Shown: in pieces, positions 1 to 11,631 of the stretch
Layout: each line of letters opens with the position of its first letter
Position numbering within the stretch: the stretch's first letter is position 1
From: Diploptera punctata
Lineage: Eukaryota; Arthropoda; Insecta; Blattodea; Blaberidae
Assembly: GCA_030220185.1 (NCBI GenBank)
Contig: JASPKZ010008353.1
Location: forward strand, 533,501-597,500
DNA: 64,000 nt
Direction of reading: 5' to 3'
The notes under the pieces: model-generated
What the model saw: the letters and a program-made list of their open reading frames with translations, nothing else
The model's database searches: none
What the model was told of the DNA's origin: nothing
Position numbers and translations under genes: made by a program

Positions 1-344
1 TTTTTGTTTTTTGTTTTTGTTTACAGAACATTGTTCATTTGAGCTTGAAGAATACAAAAAAAAATAATTTGAAAATATCGACATTACGTGAGCACTATCT
101 TAAAAATCGTTTATTAACAGCCATTTGTATGATGATAATTATGAATAATAGTACATTTTAGCAATTGTGTAAATGTATTTATTAGGGAAAGTTCCTCTTT
201 CAAAATGTATAAGTTATTGAGATAGTGTACGGCACCCCTTAAACCCGTTTGACATACTGAACTAAACTTATTTAAGTAGCATTTCCACTCTTGGTCAAAT
301 ATAAAAAATGTTTACAATTTATTTTCTTTAAATTTTTCTCATTC

Positions 345-450
345 TGAATATTTTATGTTTCATGTTTCTGGCGAAACGTCGGGAAACTTCAAGCCTCGAG
401 ACCACGGCCTACAGCCCGGAAATCTTCAAGATCATCATAATCAATCAGTT
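345..450 (+). repeat. Penelope-like element terminal fragment (tentative)
   Basis: A short block reads GAAACGTCGGGAAAC, followed by ACCACGGCC and AGCCCGGAAA. The later part recurs at about 12304-12330 (ACCACGGC..AGCCCGAAAG), downstream of a hammerhead-like inverted pair, so both look like the same Penelope-like terminal repeat. No coding sequence remains. A weaker relative may lie at 20940-21030. The family assignment is inference. Confidence 0.4.
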
Positions 451-604
451 TGTTTTTTGAAAAATGGCGTCAGTCTCTGACATAGAGTGAATATTGAGAT
501 GATTAACTACCAGACATTAAATATAAACATTTTCTTCTCTCCTAAAATGGACGTAACTTAATTAACATAATCACGTCTAATAATTAAAATAACTTTTGGC
601 ATTC

Positions 605-785
605 AGTTAATCTGTATCTCTTCTTCTCCTTCACATCCTGTTCCGTCTTCACTAATAGACCTACGACCTTCTCTTCCAAGGACGTCGGTATCTCATTTCT
701 TCCTCTCGGAAAATAATTTAAGATTGTCTTTGGTAATCTACTCTCTTCCATTATTTCTACATGTTCTTTCCACTGTTTCTTGTTG

Positions 786-827
<42 letters not shown>

Positions 828-960
828 TTATGGAGTATATCTGCAGTTATTCACGAATTATCAACACATCTTATCTGGTCCATTTTTATCTGGTAGACCC
901 TTTTACTCTTCTTAAAAAAATTCATCTCAGCTGCTTCGATTTACCCTCTTGTTTGGTAAA
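605..960 (-). pseudogene. LINE reverse transcriptase C-terminal remnant
   Basis: The minus strand of 605-790 reads KQWKEHVEIMEESRLPKTIL then NYFPRGR, the conserved C-terminal tail (W..HV..M...RLPK..L...P.GR) of RTE-like endonuclease/reverse transcriptase proteins. Further upstream on the same strand AEMNFLRRVKGSTR is readable around 850-925, matching the preceding block of the same tail. A (TA)n tract at 786-823 interrupts the reading frame and stops are present, so it is dead. No endonuclease or RT core is present: a 5'-truncated copy. Confidence 0.65.
786..823. repeat. (TA)n microsatellite
   Basis: Uninterrupted TA dinucleotides that split the LINE remnant; they create the tyrosine/isoleucine ORFs here, which are not genes. 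Confidence 0.95.
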
Positions 961-1299
961 TGTTTATCTCTCTTGTACGTTTATTATTAATTCATGACGT
1001 AACTGATGACGTGATTATCTATGTTCTTTCAACCGTTTGTTTGGCCGTAACCAAGAAACAATAAAACTTTACATGGCCTAAAAATGGCAACATTTGCCTA
1101 TGCAAAGGATAACTTTTTTATTGTAGGAAGAAAACTGTAAGTTTGTTTTACGTAGTTAGAACAGTATTTAGACATAGGCCATGGCTAGTGGCGGCTAATA
1201 TTATTACTATATATATTTTTTTTAAATTTCGATCCATCAGCCCGGTTGTTATGCTTTTGAGTTATGTTTTACATGGAAGGATTACCCACCCCTTGTAAA

Positions 1300-1420
1300 A
1301 CTCCCAATCTGGAGGTCCAGAGTTTGATTTTGGACTGTCCGTAACCGATCGGTTAAATGCATCATGCATTAGTGTTGCGCTGGTTCAAAGTCCCCATGAG
1401 ACTGTCTCGCCATGCACTCT
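1300..1420 (+). repeat. Degenerate tRNA-headed SINE-B fragment (tentative)
   Basis: Contains GTAACCGATCGGTTAA followed by TTGCGCTGGTTCAAAGTCC and CCATGAG. This is the order seen in the clearer SINE-B copies at 53993 and 55464 (GTAGCCGAGCGGTTAAGG .. GCTGGTTCGAGTCTCCATG). The body is not recognisable. Confidence 0.3.
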
Positions 1421-1714
1421 ATAGTTTTTATATAATATTCACACAAGACTATAGATTATAACTTATGGGAACAGCCTACGCTACATCGGCCAGTCTATCG
1501 TGCAAGAAATGCCTTCAATACATAGTCCGATTTTGCTCATTTTCAAAATATGTCTTAATTGTTTTAATTAAATCGCATGTATTCAGTTTAGTTGTGGGAA
1601 AACAAACATTGGCGGCTAGTAGAGTTCAAGTTGGGTATCCTGTTGTACCCATAATTCATAGCTATGTTCCACCGATACACATTGTTATTATGACATTTAT
1701 TATGTTCTCTCTAT

Positions 1715-1905
1715 CTCCCACATGTCCTGCTCACCGGAGTCTACAAAACTTAACTCCTCGTATTATATCTGGTTTTCTATCAAGTTCATGGAGCTCACTG
1801 TTAGTTTCCTCCATTCACCTGTCCATATGTATCTGGTCAATATGCACTTTATTCTCAATAACCCACTTTTCTTATGTCTTAAAGTAAGAGTACTGTTTCC
1901 ATTTA
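1715..1905 (-). pseudogene. LINE C-terminal remnant, GTTA-tailed family
   Basis: The minus strand reads NSELHELDRKPDIIRGVK then CRLR and AGHVG, matching NSELHDLYRKRDKIRTVKS..RLRWAGHMA in the better copy at 39345-39945. Stop codons interrupt it. The 140-residue plus-strand ORF at 1465-1887 is the shadow of this fragment and is not a gene. Confidence 0.55.
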
Positions 1906-2706
1906 ATATATAACTTGTAGAATCGCCATTTTATATATTATTAATTAACAGTTTGAAAGATTTTGAGACAAGTCTCCGTCATCTATAATACAGATTATAT
2001 CATACGTTTCCATAGTTGATCTTATGCATAATTAATATCTGATTTTTACCGTCCCAAGTTATTTGAATTCTGACACTTCATCACGATGTACATAATTTCC
2101 TATTATATTTTACATAGATAGGAAGAAGGAATTATACAATTACCACAATAACTGTGAAAATTTACTAATCAGTTGTAACTTTTATCTTTCTAGGAAACTT
2201 ACTTTGAAAATAAAATTGATGCAGTGAAGAAAAACAAGGTGGTGAGATTGAAAACAATGGTACATGGAAGTCATTCAAATAATCCCAGCGCTATGAGTGT
2301 GTAAAATAAATTATATGAGGAAGCAAAACTGTAGAGGAACTGTTTGGTAAGAATATTGTAGCCTGGATGGATGCAAAATGCCAAATTGATGATATCGTTA
2401 CGCAGTACACAAGTTGATTGCATGGACTTTATGGTGAAAACGGGTCATTTTATGTATATTTAGATATAAAAACATTAATATACTTATATTTATTAATATG
2501 TAGAACCATTGCTCATGGAAACACAACTTCAAACAAAAACACATACAGGTTTTATATATATTTATTTGAAAATTTCCTAAATAAAGAAAAAAACATATTA
2601 CATGGTAATTGATTCTGTTTGCAGCTACCAATAGTACAACACTTTCACCCTTGCTTTGTCATATCATCATCCTTAAAAATTAGAGGTTTTCTAGAAATGC
2701 AATATT
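1906..2706. other. No recognised feature
   Basis: AT-rich sequence with short overlapping ORFs on both strands around 2398-2631; none resembles a known domain. Nothing else seen. Confidence 0.6.
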
Positions 2707-3061
2707 CCATTCCGTAGTAATTCTGCCCGAGGGCAGATCTTTCACTGCAATCAGAGTATTTTGTGCTATGCTTTGCAGCTTTACGAGGGAATTTTACGTG
2801 TGGTAGCTTCTCGTTGCTTTCCACACCGGTGAAGGATGGTGGTGATAATGATAGGGATGGTGGTGATAATGATAAGGATGGTGATGATGATGACCGGATG
2901 ATTTTCGTGGACCGTTGGGCCCTAAGCTTCCAGACATCTGTCTTACAGGTGAGGAAAAACCCCTAAAAACCTCAACCAGGAAGCTTGTCCCGACCGGGAA
3001 TCGAACCCGGGCCCATTGTGTGACAAGGCATTACGCTACCTCGAGACCACAGCGGTGGACA
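2707..3061 (-). mobile_element. SINE-A1 (tRNA-headed), minus strand
   Basis: On the minus strand the head begins TCCACCGCTGTGGTCTCGAG, with a pol III B box GGTTCGATTCC. Then follow the SINE-A core (CCTGTAAGACAGATGTC, AAGCTTAGGGCCCAACGGTC), a variable (ATC)n stretch, and the A1 3' end (CACCGGTGTGGAAAGC .. CTCGGGCAGAATTAC). Nearly full length. Short ORFs inside it are artefacts of the SINE. Confidence 0.9.
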
Positions 3062-3829
3062 GAGATATAAATAAAAAAGGAACATCACTCCACATAAGCA
3101 GATATTGTTTGGCGTAAAACTGAATGAAGTTTTAGTTAAGGTATAAGACAGTTCTTGGCTCACAAGAACTCCAAATGTTGTACAATAGAGTCTTGTGGAT
3201 CGGAGTAGTACTTTCTACAATAGTTTAAGTTCTCTGGACCTCCGAGTGCTGTGCTGACATTAGGCCTTTCTTGTTTTTCAGGATATTGAAGTGAAACTGC
3301 GGATCGAAATCAAGAATCAAGAATGGACCGATGACATGCTACCAGGGACGGGTAGACTAACAGTGGTCTACACCTGTTTCGGCAGGTGTAGATCCGGTCC
3401 GTGGGAGTAAAACCGGTTGCAAACCCCAAGTCCTTAGGGGGTATAAGTATAGGGACACAAAAAAATTTACCCGACTGCCTGGGGGTATAGCTGGGCAAAC
3501 CGTTAGTATGTAGAGTACCATTGTTATTATAATAATAATTAGGGCTCGGAAGTTGAGGAATTTTTTATTTAATTTTATGTCTAAAAACTACGTCCAACAT
3601 AATATATATAGATAGGAGTATATACATTTTTGATCATTGTAGATAATAAGAAAATATGGATTTTGTCATTCCTATTTGTCCACTTTCGACTTTTTTTTGC
3701 TTATTTGTCCTTTTTTTTAACATTTTGTAGGTCTGAAAGTATTTTCTTTTTTACTTTATTTTAACTATATTTGCACCATATGTATAATTCAAGAATCCGC
3801 CTTAATTCATCTCATTTTAAAAAACAAAC
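3062..3829. other. Unidentified repeat-like stretch with a hairpin, then AT-rich DNA
   Basis: At 3240-3500 the composition becomes GC-richer than its surroundings, with ACCGGTTGCAAACCCCAAG and CTTAGGGGGTATAAG. It looks like part of a dispersed element that I cannot name. 3530-3829 is AT-rich with nothing recognisable. Confidence 0.35.
3368..3391. other. Perfect 9-bp stem, 6-nt loop hairpin
   Basis: CTACACCTG at 3368-3376 pairs with CAGGTGTAG at 3383-3391 around TTTCGG. It sits inside the GC-rich unidentified block. No poly-T tract follows to suggest a pol III terminator, and the role is unknown. Confidence 0.5.
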
Positions 3830-4065
3830 TTCTTCTTCTTCTACTACAAGGTTTAGGCTATGCAGCCTGTTCCGGCGAAGTTAAAAGTGGAGTACATCTT
3901 CTACGTGGTCGGCCAACATCTCTTGTTCCTCTGGGATTATACAGGAAGGTTATTTTTGGTATTCTTTCGTTGTTCATTCTCATTAAGTGTTCTGTCCATT
4001 TCTTATTTGTTTCCGTCCGGCTTTCTCCTTCGCTTTTTAGTAATATAAAATTCATCTGGCCGCCT
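3830..4065 (-). pseudogene. LINE C-terminal remnant with (GAA)n tail
   Basis: The minus strand reads KKWTEHLMRMNNERIPKITF followed by LYNPRGTRDVGRPRRR, the RTE-like C-terminal block. The 3' side on that strand runs into a (GAA)-type tail (TTCTTCTTCTTCTAC on the plus strand at about 3832-3845), which fits target-primed insertion with a simple-repeat tail. RT core and endonuclease are absent. Confidence 0.65.
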
Positions 4066-4659
4066 TACAAGGGCTGCGCAGATGTAGTTGGGTGGTGGGA
4101 TTGCCACCTTACTGCCTCCCAACTTGCTTCAGCTTTATTTTTAGGGTGCCTTCCCTTAGGTAGATTGCCTTCTCTTTAAAAACAATATTATTATTAATTT
4201 CCAAAGAATTAATTTTAGTTCCACCAGAATCCATTGAACACACAGCAAAATATCCCGTTATTTTAGCCCAATCTACTGACCACCTGAAATATTTCTAAGG
4301 AGTTGCCACTTTGTGACAATGAGATGACTGTTGTGATACACTCTAATACCAACCGAGGTAAGTTTTAATTTCTCTTATTTCGAAGTTAATTTTTATAATT
4401 CTAGTGTAGGTAAGGCAAATATTTTTCCAGTTATACAAATTCATATTTAAATTTCTTTCGGCAGGATATCCGTTGCAGGTTCGTTGAATTCATTCTATGC
4501 GGGAAAAATGGTTAATTCTAAATTATTGTTGAATTAAAAACATATAAAGTACATCATGCGCTTCTACATCTAGATAATTAAATGTGTTCTTATGTTTATA
4601 TAAATAACTAAAAAGAAAAATAATTATAAATTTATATCGTAATTTTCAATTTAGCGGTT

Positions 4660-4763
4660 ATTTGATCGGATTAGAAATAAATTGGCCGGTTTAGGGCAAT
4701 TCGATCGTTTTATTGGTGGATTATTCGGTTTAAGGGTAATTTTATCGTTTTAGAGGTAGCGAT
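4660..4763. repeat. Degenerate minisatellite, period about 20 bp
   Basis: About five imperfect units of the form GATCGTTTTAGGGGTAATT follow one another: ATCGGATTAG, CCGGTTTAGGG, ATCGTTTTATTGG, TTCGGTTTAAGGG, ATCGTTTTAGAGG. No coding or regulatory sense is visible. Confidence 0.45.
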
Positions 4764-5892
4764 TTTTGTTATTATTATTATAATTCCAATGTCATGGAAG
4801 GCAGTATTATTAAAATATGTAATAATATTTCAGGTTGTGGTGCTCATTTGAGGCGTACGAAGGAGGATCTGCGGTTCGATTAAACATCCAGGTACTATTT
4901 CACTTAATAATTTTACGTATAAATCATCCTGCAGACTCTTTTGGACGAATCACTGTGAAACGTGTGTTAATACAAGGATGGGGATGTACGTTAACGACAA
5001 CGTCATCCAATTTTACGCTAAACAATATGTAATTATGTGGGTGATGATTTTTTATTTACATTTCTAAATTGAATCTCCATAAAACTTCTCATATTTAACT
5101 ATTTACGCCAAACAACGTCTACTTATATTGGGTGATGTTTTATTTTTATTTAAATCTCTGTATCACATTCCCTGAAAACCTTCATTTTGAAGTATCACAA
5201 TTACAGCTGATTTGTCATGTATTAAGTTAATTACCAACGTGAAGATGAATGTGGTGTACCATATTTATATGAAGAACCTATGAATTATATTCAGTGTAAA
5301 TTGATGTCTAGTGACAAAAATATAAAATGACAGCTATAATCAGAAATTAGTTCCTATATAATATATTTTTTCCTTCAAGATATTTTCAATTGAATATAAA
5401 AAAAACTGTATGTCATTTTGTTTCAAGTTGTGTTTTGTTGAGCAATGGTTAAATACATATATAATCTGCACTGTAAGTGTAACTTTTGCTTAAATATTAA
5501 GTTTCTATTCAGTTGACGTAATATTTTGGAAACGTTATTTTTCAAAGTTAATTTTAAACGTGGTTCTCTGTTTACCGTATTTCTAATTCGTAATACCATT
5601 CTATGGAATATCTTTGAAAGGATTAATTTTTATTCTTTGCTTTACAGAATATAATTATTTTGTTCAAAATGTACGTGGAAGGTAAATTTATCCAACGACA
5701 CTATGAAGTTGGCTGACAGCAAGTTAACAAGACAGCAAGTGAACTCCCGATATTGTGGTCAGAACACCAAATCATGCTGTTTGCTTTGTCGACTAAATTG
5801 ATCCGAGTGATTCTCGAAGGGAATAAATATCGGTATCATTGAGTGTTACTGAAGCACTTCTAATTTTATTACTGTTATTAACTTAAATATTC
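4764..5892. other. No recognised feature
   Basis: AT-rich sequence with no repeat family or domain that I recognise; only short chance ORFs, for example at 4835-5032. Confidence 0.6.
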
Positions 5893-6520
5893 TTAGAGAC
5901 TATTTAACTCATGCCACAAAAGCTAGTCAATAACCAATCACGTTTCAATGAATTTTGTTTTACAACCAATGGCAGTCGTGTTTCACCTCGTTCTTTATCA
6001 GCTCCTGCTTTTGTGATAAAGAAAGCTCCTCCTTTTTAATGTTCTGAACAGGACAGAACATTATTTTTCTCCAACAAATACATTGAATATAGAAAATAAT
6101 GAAAATATTCCTTGATTTTACTGAGTTGTTTACTAAAAAATTTAATGAATAACCCGTAATGTTGATTATGATATATAGTTTGATGCGTTTCATTATTTCT
6201 CCACTTGGGTGCACTCTTACAATATTGCGATCTTATTTGGCAATAAATAATATGATCAAGCAGCAGTGAATGAACATAACCTCACATTTCTGATTTGTTT
6301 TCAAACATCGCCGTTTACATTATATATATATATATATATATATTTAAAAATAACTATAGTTAAAGAAAGATTTGTGAGTAAACATCTTAATTTTATTCGT
6401 TAAATAGTCCTAACAAATGTCACTCTTGATTTCCAAATTCTCTAGATAAAGTTACTCCTCACTTCGTGAGTCGTGAATTTATCGATAATTTGGAAATCAT
6501 TCGTGGCATTACTTATGATA
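5893..6520 (+). mobile_element. MITE plus palindrome composite, copy 1
   Basis: The left end AGAGACTATTTAACTCATG and the inner right end GTTAAATAGTCC (about 6400) form short terminal inverted repeats around a non-coding body. Directly after this comes a foldback: GCCACTCTTGATTTCC and GGAAATCATTCGTGGC enclose AATTCTCTAGATAAAG..TTTATCGATAATT. The same two-part structure recurs at 10101, 11632 (inverted) and 31052, so the parts spread together. No transposase is encoded, and the ORF at 5960-6214 is chance. Confidence 0.75.
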
Positions 6521-6663
6521 AATTTACGTATAATCCACAAATCACCATATTATTGCTGCAACATGGCTTTTTTCCAAAGATGAATGAGAATAGTCGTCCT
6601 ACGAAAAATATGCTAACACAAACGTCGTGCAGTTTTTACTTATTACTATTTTTATTACTATAA

Positions 6664-6700
<37 letters not shown>

Positions 6701-7186
6701 AAACCATTAAGATCATTCTGTACAAAAGAACAGTCAGTGTTATCGGAAATGCCACCAGGCTAGAGAAGTACGAAATCTCCTACCCCTCTAAGATAAAGTC
6801 CCCTTTCAGGAGATCACAGTCTTTACACTCATAAAAACTCACATATAGAGTGAGTCTAAATTTCCCTTACAGAGTGTGAGGACTTGCAGTAGCGACCAAG
6901 TCAATTACGTTTAGCATAGGAACTCGAGTCCGGAAACGTACCGATTTTCCGCTAGACGCAAAATCACCACACATGCTTTATAGGCGTCACACTGGGATAG
7001 TATTGACTAGGGTAGTTTACACCTCATTTCCCGCTCACCTGATGTTCCATGTCCACTGCAAGTATGTTTACATGCTAGTCAGTTGAAGTTTGCGATCAGA
7101 GACGTTTTCACCTGCACAGTAGAGTAGTAATCTTTCACGACAGTACAAGGTGTATGCACTTCATTGATACTGTATTACTGTTATCC
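6521..7186. other. (ATT)n tract and flanking DNA without a recognised feature
   Basis: A (TTA)n run at about 6661-6700 follows the MITE. 6700-7186 is of mixed composition and may be the left part of the DDE element whose coding remnant begins at 7187, but I could not pair its ends. Confidence 0.5.
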
Positions 7187-7490
7187 ATGACATATAGGTT
7201 TGCAGAATACGCAGACATGATGTTATTGTACAGTGAAGCTCGGTGCTGGGCAGGTCCGATTGCCTGAACTGCACATTCTCCCGACTTGACTCACTAGACT
7301 TCTACCTGTGGGGTCACTAGAAAACATTAATTTACGAGATACTTGTAGAATCTGAGGAAGACCTACTAGTACGAGTTATGGTTGCGACGGATGTTGGAGA
7401 ACCAGGGATTGGTGATCGTGTGTACGAGAACTGGATACAGAGGTACTGCATATGTGCTAAAGTCGTTGGTCGTCATACCGAGCCCTTCTT
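7187..7490 (+). pseudogene. Internally deleted HTH-DDE transposase remnant
   Basis: From an ATG at 7187 the frame reads MTYRFAEYADMMLLYSEAR then a stop: the N-terminal helix-turn-helix region (DUF4817-like, AEYADM..LYSEAR) of a Tc1/mariner-related DDE family common in insects. Only about 70 bases later another frame gives RLDSLDFYLWGH, then EILVESEEDLLVRVMVATD, the C-terminal DDE end normally some 250 residues downstream. The catalytic core is therefore missing. Stops follow SLDFYLWGH. The same N-to-C collapse occurs at 26.0, 33.1 and 37.5 kb. Confidence 0.7.
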
Positions 7491-8639
7491 GTAAGTGGTT
7501 CACAGGCAGCAGGAGTAGGAGAGAGCAACATGTGTTGTAATGGTAATTTGTGTGTAATGGAAAAACAGTATGTTTCTGGACATGGGTTGCTATGTTAAAT
7601 TTGATTGTCTTGGTCACCTCTATAAGTCCTCAAACTCTGCAAGGGAAATGTATACTCATCCTGTATATGTTCCCACACATGTTCCTGTCGAGCACACCTT
7701 GTGAAACTCTTTTTTTTTATGGGATGTCAATTACCTATCAAATTAATGCAGGTTCCTCACAACATTAAAAACAATGGTTGACCATTAGACGTTGGAAAAC
7801 TTGCCTATATCCTCGCGAGCAATCAATTATTACTGTGGTCACAAGAGCCACGTGGTTTCTAATTAAAGCAAGGAGTACAGATACGCTTCTCTTATTTCCA
7901 GATCACAAGACAGAACATCCAATCCGCCTTCTACTCAACGTCCGGTTGATTATTCTGCCGTCCTATCTTATACTCATTCACTTTAATAACATGATTTAGA
8001 CCTCTATAAAAATGTCATATGCTCTTACAAGAGGTATCGTGAGAAGCTAAGCAGGGCATGTTCATTTCGTGTATCCTATCATAGTCGAATTATGTTGTAC
8101 AGTTAGCGCTAGGCGATTCCTAGCTGAAAATCTACATTAATTACTTTCAAAAAATGTTGATGAGGTACATGAGCGAAACGAGCATGGAATTATGAATATG
8201 ACTGTGCAATGATCACTCTCGAACGGCTTATGTAGCTTGAGGTCTCTGTAAAACACTGACCCATACGTTTTCACTTCAATCGTATTCAGCTTTTGGGTGT
8301 TTATTTAATACAAATCAGTCTTCGTTATGAATTTATTGTGATCAGATATGATGTATGCGTACGTGAATTTCCCTCTTAGATATAAATGCTAGAGTGTTCC
8401 ATAGTGTAAATAAAGTATCTTTCTAAACCTAGTACCAGTGTTATAGGTAACAGGCCTGAAGGAAAAATATATACATTCTCAGGAACGTGCAATAGTTTTT
8501 AATGTGAACACTTATTTTAAAGAACTGTCGCCTGAACAAGTCCATGCTAAGAGGAATTGTCTAAATGACAAGAAATTACAACTAGGGCTTGTAATGTAAG
8601 TATGAGTACAGTTTCTCATGCATTTTGAAACACACAAAA
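7491..8639. other. No recognised feature
   Basis: ORFs at 7550-7999 show no known motif. The first 250 bases may still belong to the DDE element. Nothing else seen. Confidence 0.5.
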
Positions 8640-9085
8640 CAATCAAATACAGATATCGGTGTACCTATATTCAAATTCCTTGGTAAACACTCTATCAAAC
8701 AAAAACAAATTATATGTTTAGATGAGTTTAAGAGAGATATCCTTCGCCAAATAATCTTTGAAATATATGACTCAATTAAGAAACTAGTTTATATTATATC
8801 AGAGAAAATTGAATGTGAGGGATTCAGAACGTCCATGGACGGATATTTAAAAAAAAACTGGAAAAATTATATAAGACTAAAATGGAACGATCACATAGAT
8901 ACAATTGAGAACAGTAGATTTGTGAAGAAAGTACGTGACTGGACACCTCAGCGGAAAAGGCCTTTAGGAAGATCAAACTACGATGGAAGGACGGCACCAT
9001 ACCCCGGGCCTGTTGTGAATAAACACGCAACAAGCTGCCAACTTTCATGCGTAGAAGAAGAAGAAGAGGAAGAAGAAGAATAAGT
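8640..9085 (+). pseudogene. LINE C-terminal remnant with (GAA)n tail
   Basis: The frame starting at 8625 includes RLKWNDHIDTIENSRFVKKV then RDWTPQRKRPLGRS, a diverged form of the RTE-like tail (W..H.....SR..KK...W.P..+RP.GR). It ends in (GAA)n at about 9055-9080, the poly-glutamate of the ORF. A second short (GAA)n tail at about 9222-9250 probably marks another fragment. Confidence 0.5.
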
Positions 9086-9664
9086 AAAAGAAGAAAGTAT
9101 AAAAGAACGAACTATGCTAGAACATTTTTATTATAAACACATCACATAGTTAACTGAGGAATGAGATTTTTGCGAACTATGCGTGACCTTAGAGTGTTTG
9201 GTGAACACACCGTGAAGTAGAAGAAGAAGAAGAAGAAGGAGAAGGAGACGTGGGTGAATCAGAATCATTCAAGGAAACTTATCTGGCAAGTGTCAAAGTT
9301 CTTATCGTTAAAGGAAATAGGCTATTTGTCATGCATGTTTTGTAAAAACTGGATTATTAGAAGAGAGTAGATGGGCCTTTCGTTCCCAACAGAAAAACAG
9401 TAATTTAGATTAGCATTCATAAATGGACGCTGATAATTTTAAATATTGGTTCTTTAAGAGATTATATAATAAAAGAATGGTCAATTACTATAATGGATAA
9501 TGCTTACCTATCATAACAAAGTCAGATACAAATTTATTTCTACAAATTCTCGAAAACATGACATTCAGGAATGTTTACTGAATAATGTATCATACAAACC
9601 CTGTCAAATATAACCAGAATTATTACGAATAGAAAATAAACCATAATCCAGGAAACAATATATT
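9086..9664. other. (GAA)n fragment, otherwise unrecognised
   Basis: Apart from the purine tract near 9222-9250, I see only AT-rich sequence without motifs. Confidence 0.5.
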
Positions 9665-10017
9665 ATACAGATGAAATTCCTCTAGAAAGGGGACGTACAG
9701 TAATCCGTTTGCCGCTATACCATTGTCAATACAATGTAACTGAATTAATTTGGGCCACAGTGAAAGTTGAGGCCGCGGATAAGAATACTACAATTCGGCT
9801 TGCGGATGTTGAGAGGCTAATGCATTAATCCCTTGATAACATAACAGTGCAGGACTGGGTTAGCTGTGTTCGCACAGGGAAAATCGACGAGAAGAAGATT
9901 TTCTTAAAAAAGTGGCAAGACACACCGTAGTGCAGGATCTTATAATAAATCTTGAGGACAGTGATTCTGACGTAATCGATCAAGATATGGATGAAGAGGA
10001 TGGGGAGGACGAATAAG
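9665..10017 (+). pseudogene. DDE transposase C-terminus with acidic tail
   Basis: The plus strand reads RGRTVIRLPLYHCQYNVTEL, then IWATVKVEAADKNTTIRLAD and VERLMH, the C-terminal part of a DDE_3-type (IS630/Tc1/mariner-related) transposase. The usual pattern is LP.YH...N.IE.IWA..K. Downstream comes ITVQDWVSCVRTGK and, after a frameshift, LEDSDSDVIDQDMDEEDGED with a stop: an acidic tail. In-frame stops and the missing N-terminal two thirds make it a remnant. The subfamily is not determined. Confidence 0.65.
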
Positions 10018-10100
10018 AGGAACTTGTGGTACCTTCACTGGAATGATGAAGGTATGATTGCTCATATTTATTCACAGAACGGTCACATTTAATAAATATT

Positions 10101-10857
10101 TTAGAGACTATTTAACTCATGGCCCAAATGGGAGTCCATGACCAATCACATTACAATAATTTTTATTTACAATCAATTATAATCGTGTTTCGCCTCGAAT
10201 TTATCAACCGAAGTTTATCATATTAAAGAAAGCTCTTCCTTTTTAACATTCTGAATAGGTCATAGCATTATTTTGCAGTGACTGACTCTCTAAGAAATAA
10301 GGGTACCAGATTGTATATATAGTGCATGAATGTCAGCAGATAGAGCATGCGGGAGTTAATATAGAACATTTGTAGTAATTGATTATACAACAAGAAAAAG
10401 AAACCACTGTTTGCTCTTTCTTAAACGAATTATTTTCCAGGAAATGACGTTGCAGAAAAATATAAGACATATTTACATCATAGGACATCAGAAATTAATT
10501 GATACCTATATCGTTGATTATAAATGTCTCCACTAGGGTGCATTCTTACAATTTTGCGATCCTTTGGCAATAAATAATATGATCTGGTTGCAGTGATGAA
10601 CAAAAGAATCAAATGATGCGTACCAATCATTTCTCATTTGTTTTGAAACATCGCCGTTTACATTAAATATATAAATATTTTAAAATAACTATAGTTAAAT
10701 AATGATTTGTGAGTAAACAGCTTAATTGTATTCGTTAAATACTCCTAACAAATGCCACTCTTGATTTCCAAATTCTCTAGATAAATTCATTCCTTACTTT
10801 GCGAGTCGTGAATTCATCGATAATTTGGAAACCACTCGTGACATTACTTATGATAAT
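10101..10857 (+). mobile_element. MITE plus palindrome composite, copy 2
   Basis: Starts TTAGAGACTATTTAACTCATG and ends in the palindrome CCACTCTTGATTTCC .. TTCCTTACTTTGCGAG .. GGAAACCACTCGTG. It has the same body landmarks as copy 1 (AACATCGCCGTTTACATTA, CTCTAGATAAATTC) but a different middle at about 10280-10480. Copy 3 lies 775 bp away in the opposite orientation, so the pair forms a long inverted repeat. Confidence 0.75.
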
Positions 10858-11089
10858 TTATTTTGACGTAGTTAATTAAATGATTGGCAATATATATATA
10901 TAAACAAATATATGAGAGGATGTAGAAAGCAGTTAATTTTTATTAATTAATTGCATCTTTATCTCGCGTAACATACCGGCGCATTATGAGTGAAGCAGGA
11001 TTGGCTTATCGCATATGTATTCTAATAGCGTGCCTGCTTTAATGTGCGGTGTGATGTTGTACCGCCCATTCGAATTATGTGAAATGTGG

Positions 11090-11570
11090 TAATAATCTAA
11101 AATAAGTTATTCAAAAAACGAAGGGAAATCTAACCTACCTAATTGAATACAACCTACCTGATCTATCAGAAACGCCGTACCAAATATAACCTAACCTACA
11201 TAATTAACCATAACTAATCTGTCCTATCTACCTAACGTAAATTACCTAAACAATTTAACCTAATTTACATAATTTAACTTAATATAACAAATCTATCTAA
11301 ACGGCGGTTGAAAATGAATGACAAGATCATTTGAAAACTATAGTTACCGTGTTTGAAAAAACATGAAATATGAGGTAAGATGTTAAAATGACTCATTAAT
11401 TTATTAATTAAGAACCTCATAATGTGTTTCCCAATTTTAACTTTGAACTATCTAAACGTACCTAGTTGAATCTAACTACGTATTCTACAGTAAACTATGC
11501 AATTGAACCTAATCTATTTAATGTATCCTAAATTGCCTAATGTAACCTAAACTAAGATAATAAATTGCTC
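11090..11570. repeat. CCTAA-rich degenerate region between two MITEs
   Basis: Motifs such as AACCTACC, AACCTAACCTA, ACCTAAAC and AACCTAATCTA recur every 10-20 bases at 11110-11310 and again at 11445-11560. They resemble the insect telomere unit (TTAGG/CCTAA) in sequence but do not form a regular array. Confidence 0.45.
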
Positions 11571-11631
11571 ATGACAAATAATAGTACATAATTCCTGTTG
11601 GGTTTGTCTTTCGGAATAAATGATCGTGATC

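Noticed and set aside
1465..1887. 140-codon ORF on the plus strand
   Set aside because: The opposite strand holds a recognisable LINE tail (NSELHELDRKPDII.., AGH). The ORF is its shadow.
11090..11570. Telomeric (TTAGG)n array
   Set aside because: Motifs are scattered and irregular; no run of two or more exact units beyond AACCTAACCTA.
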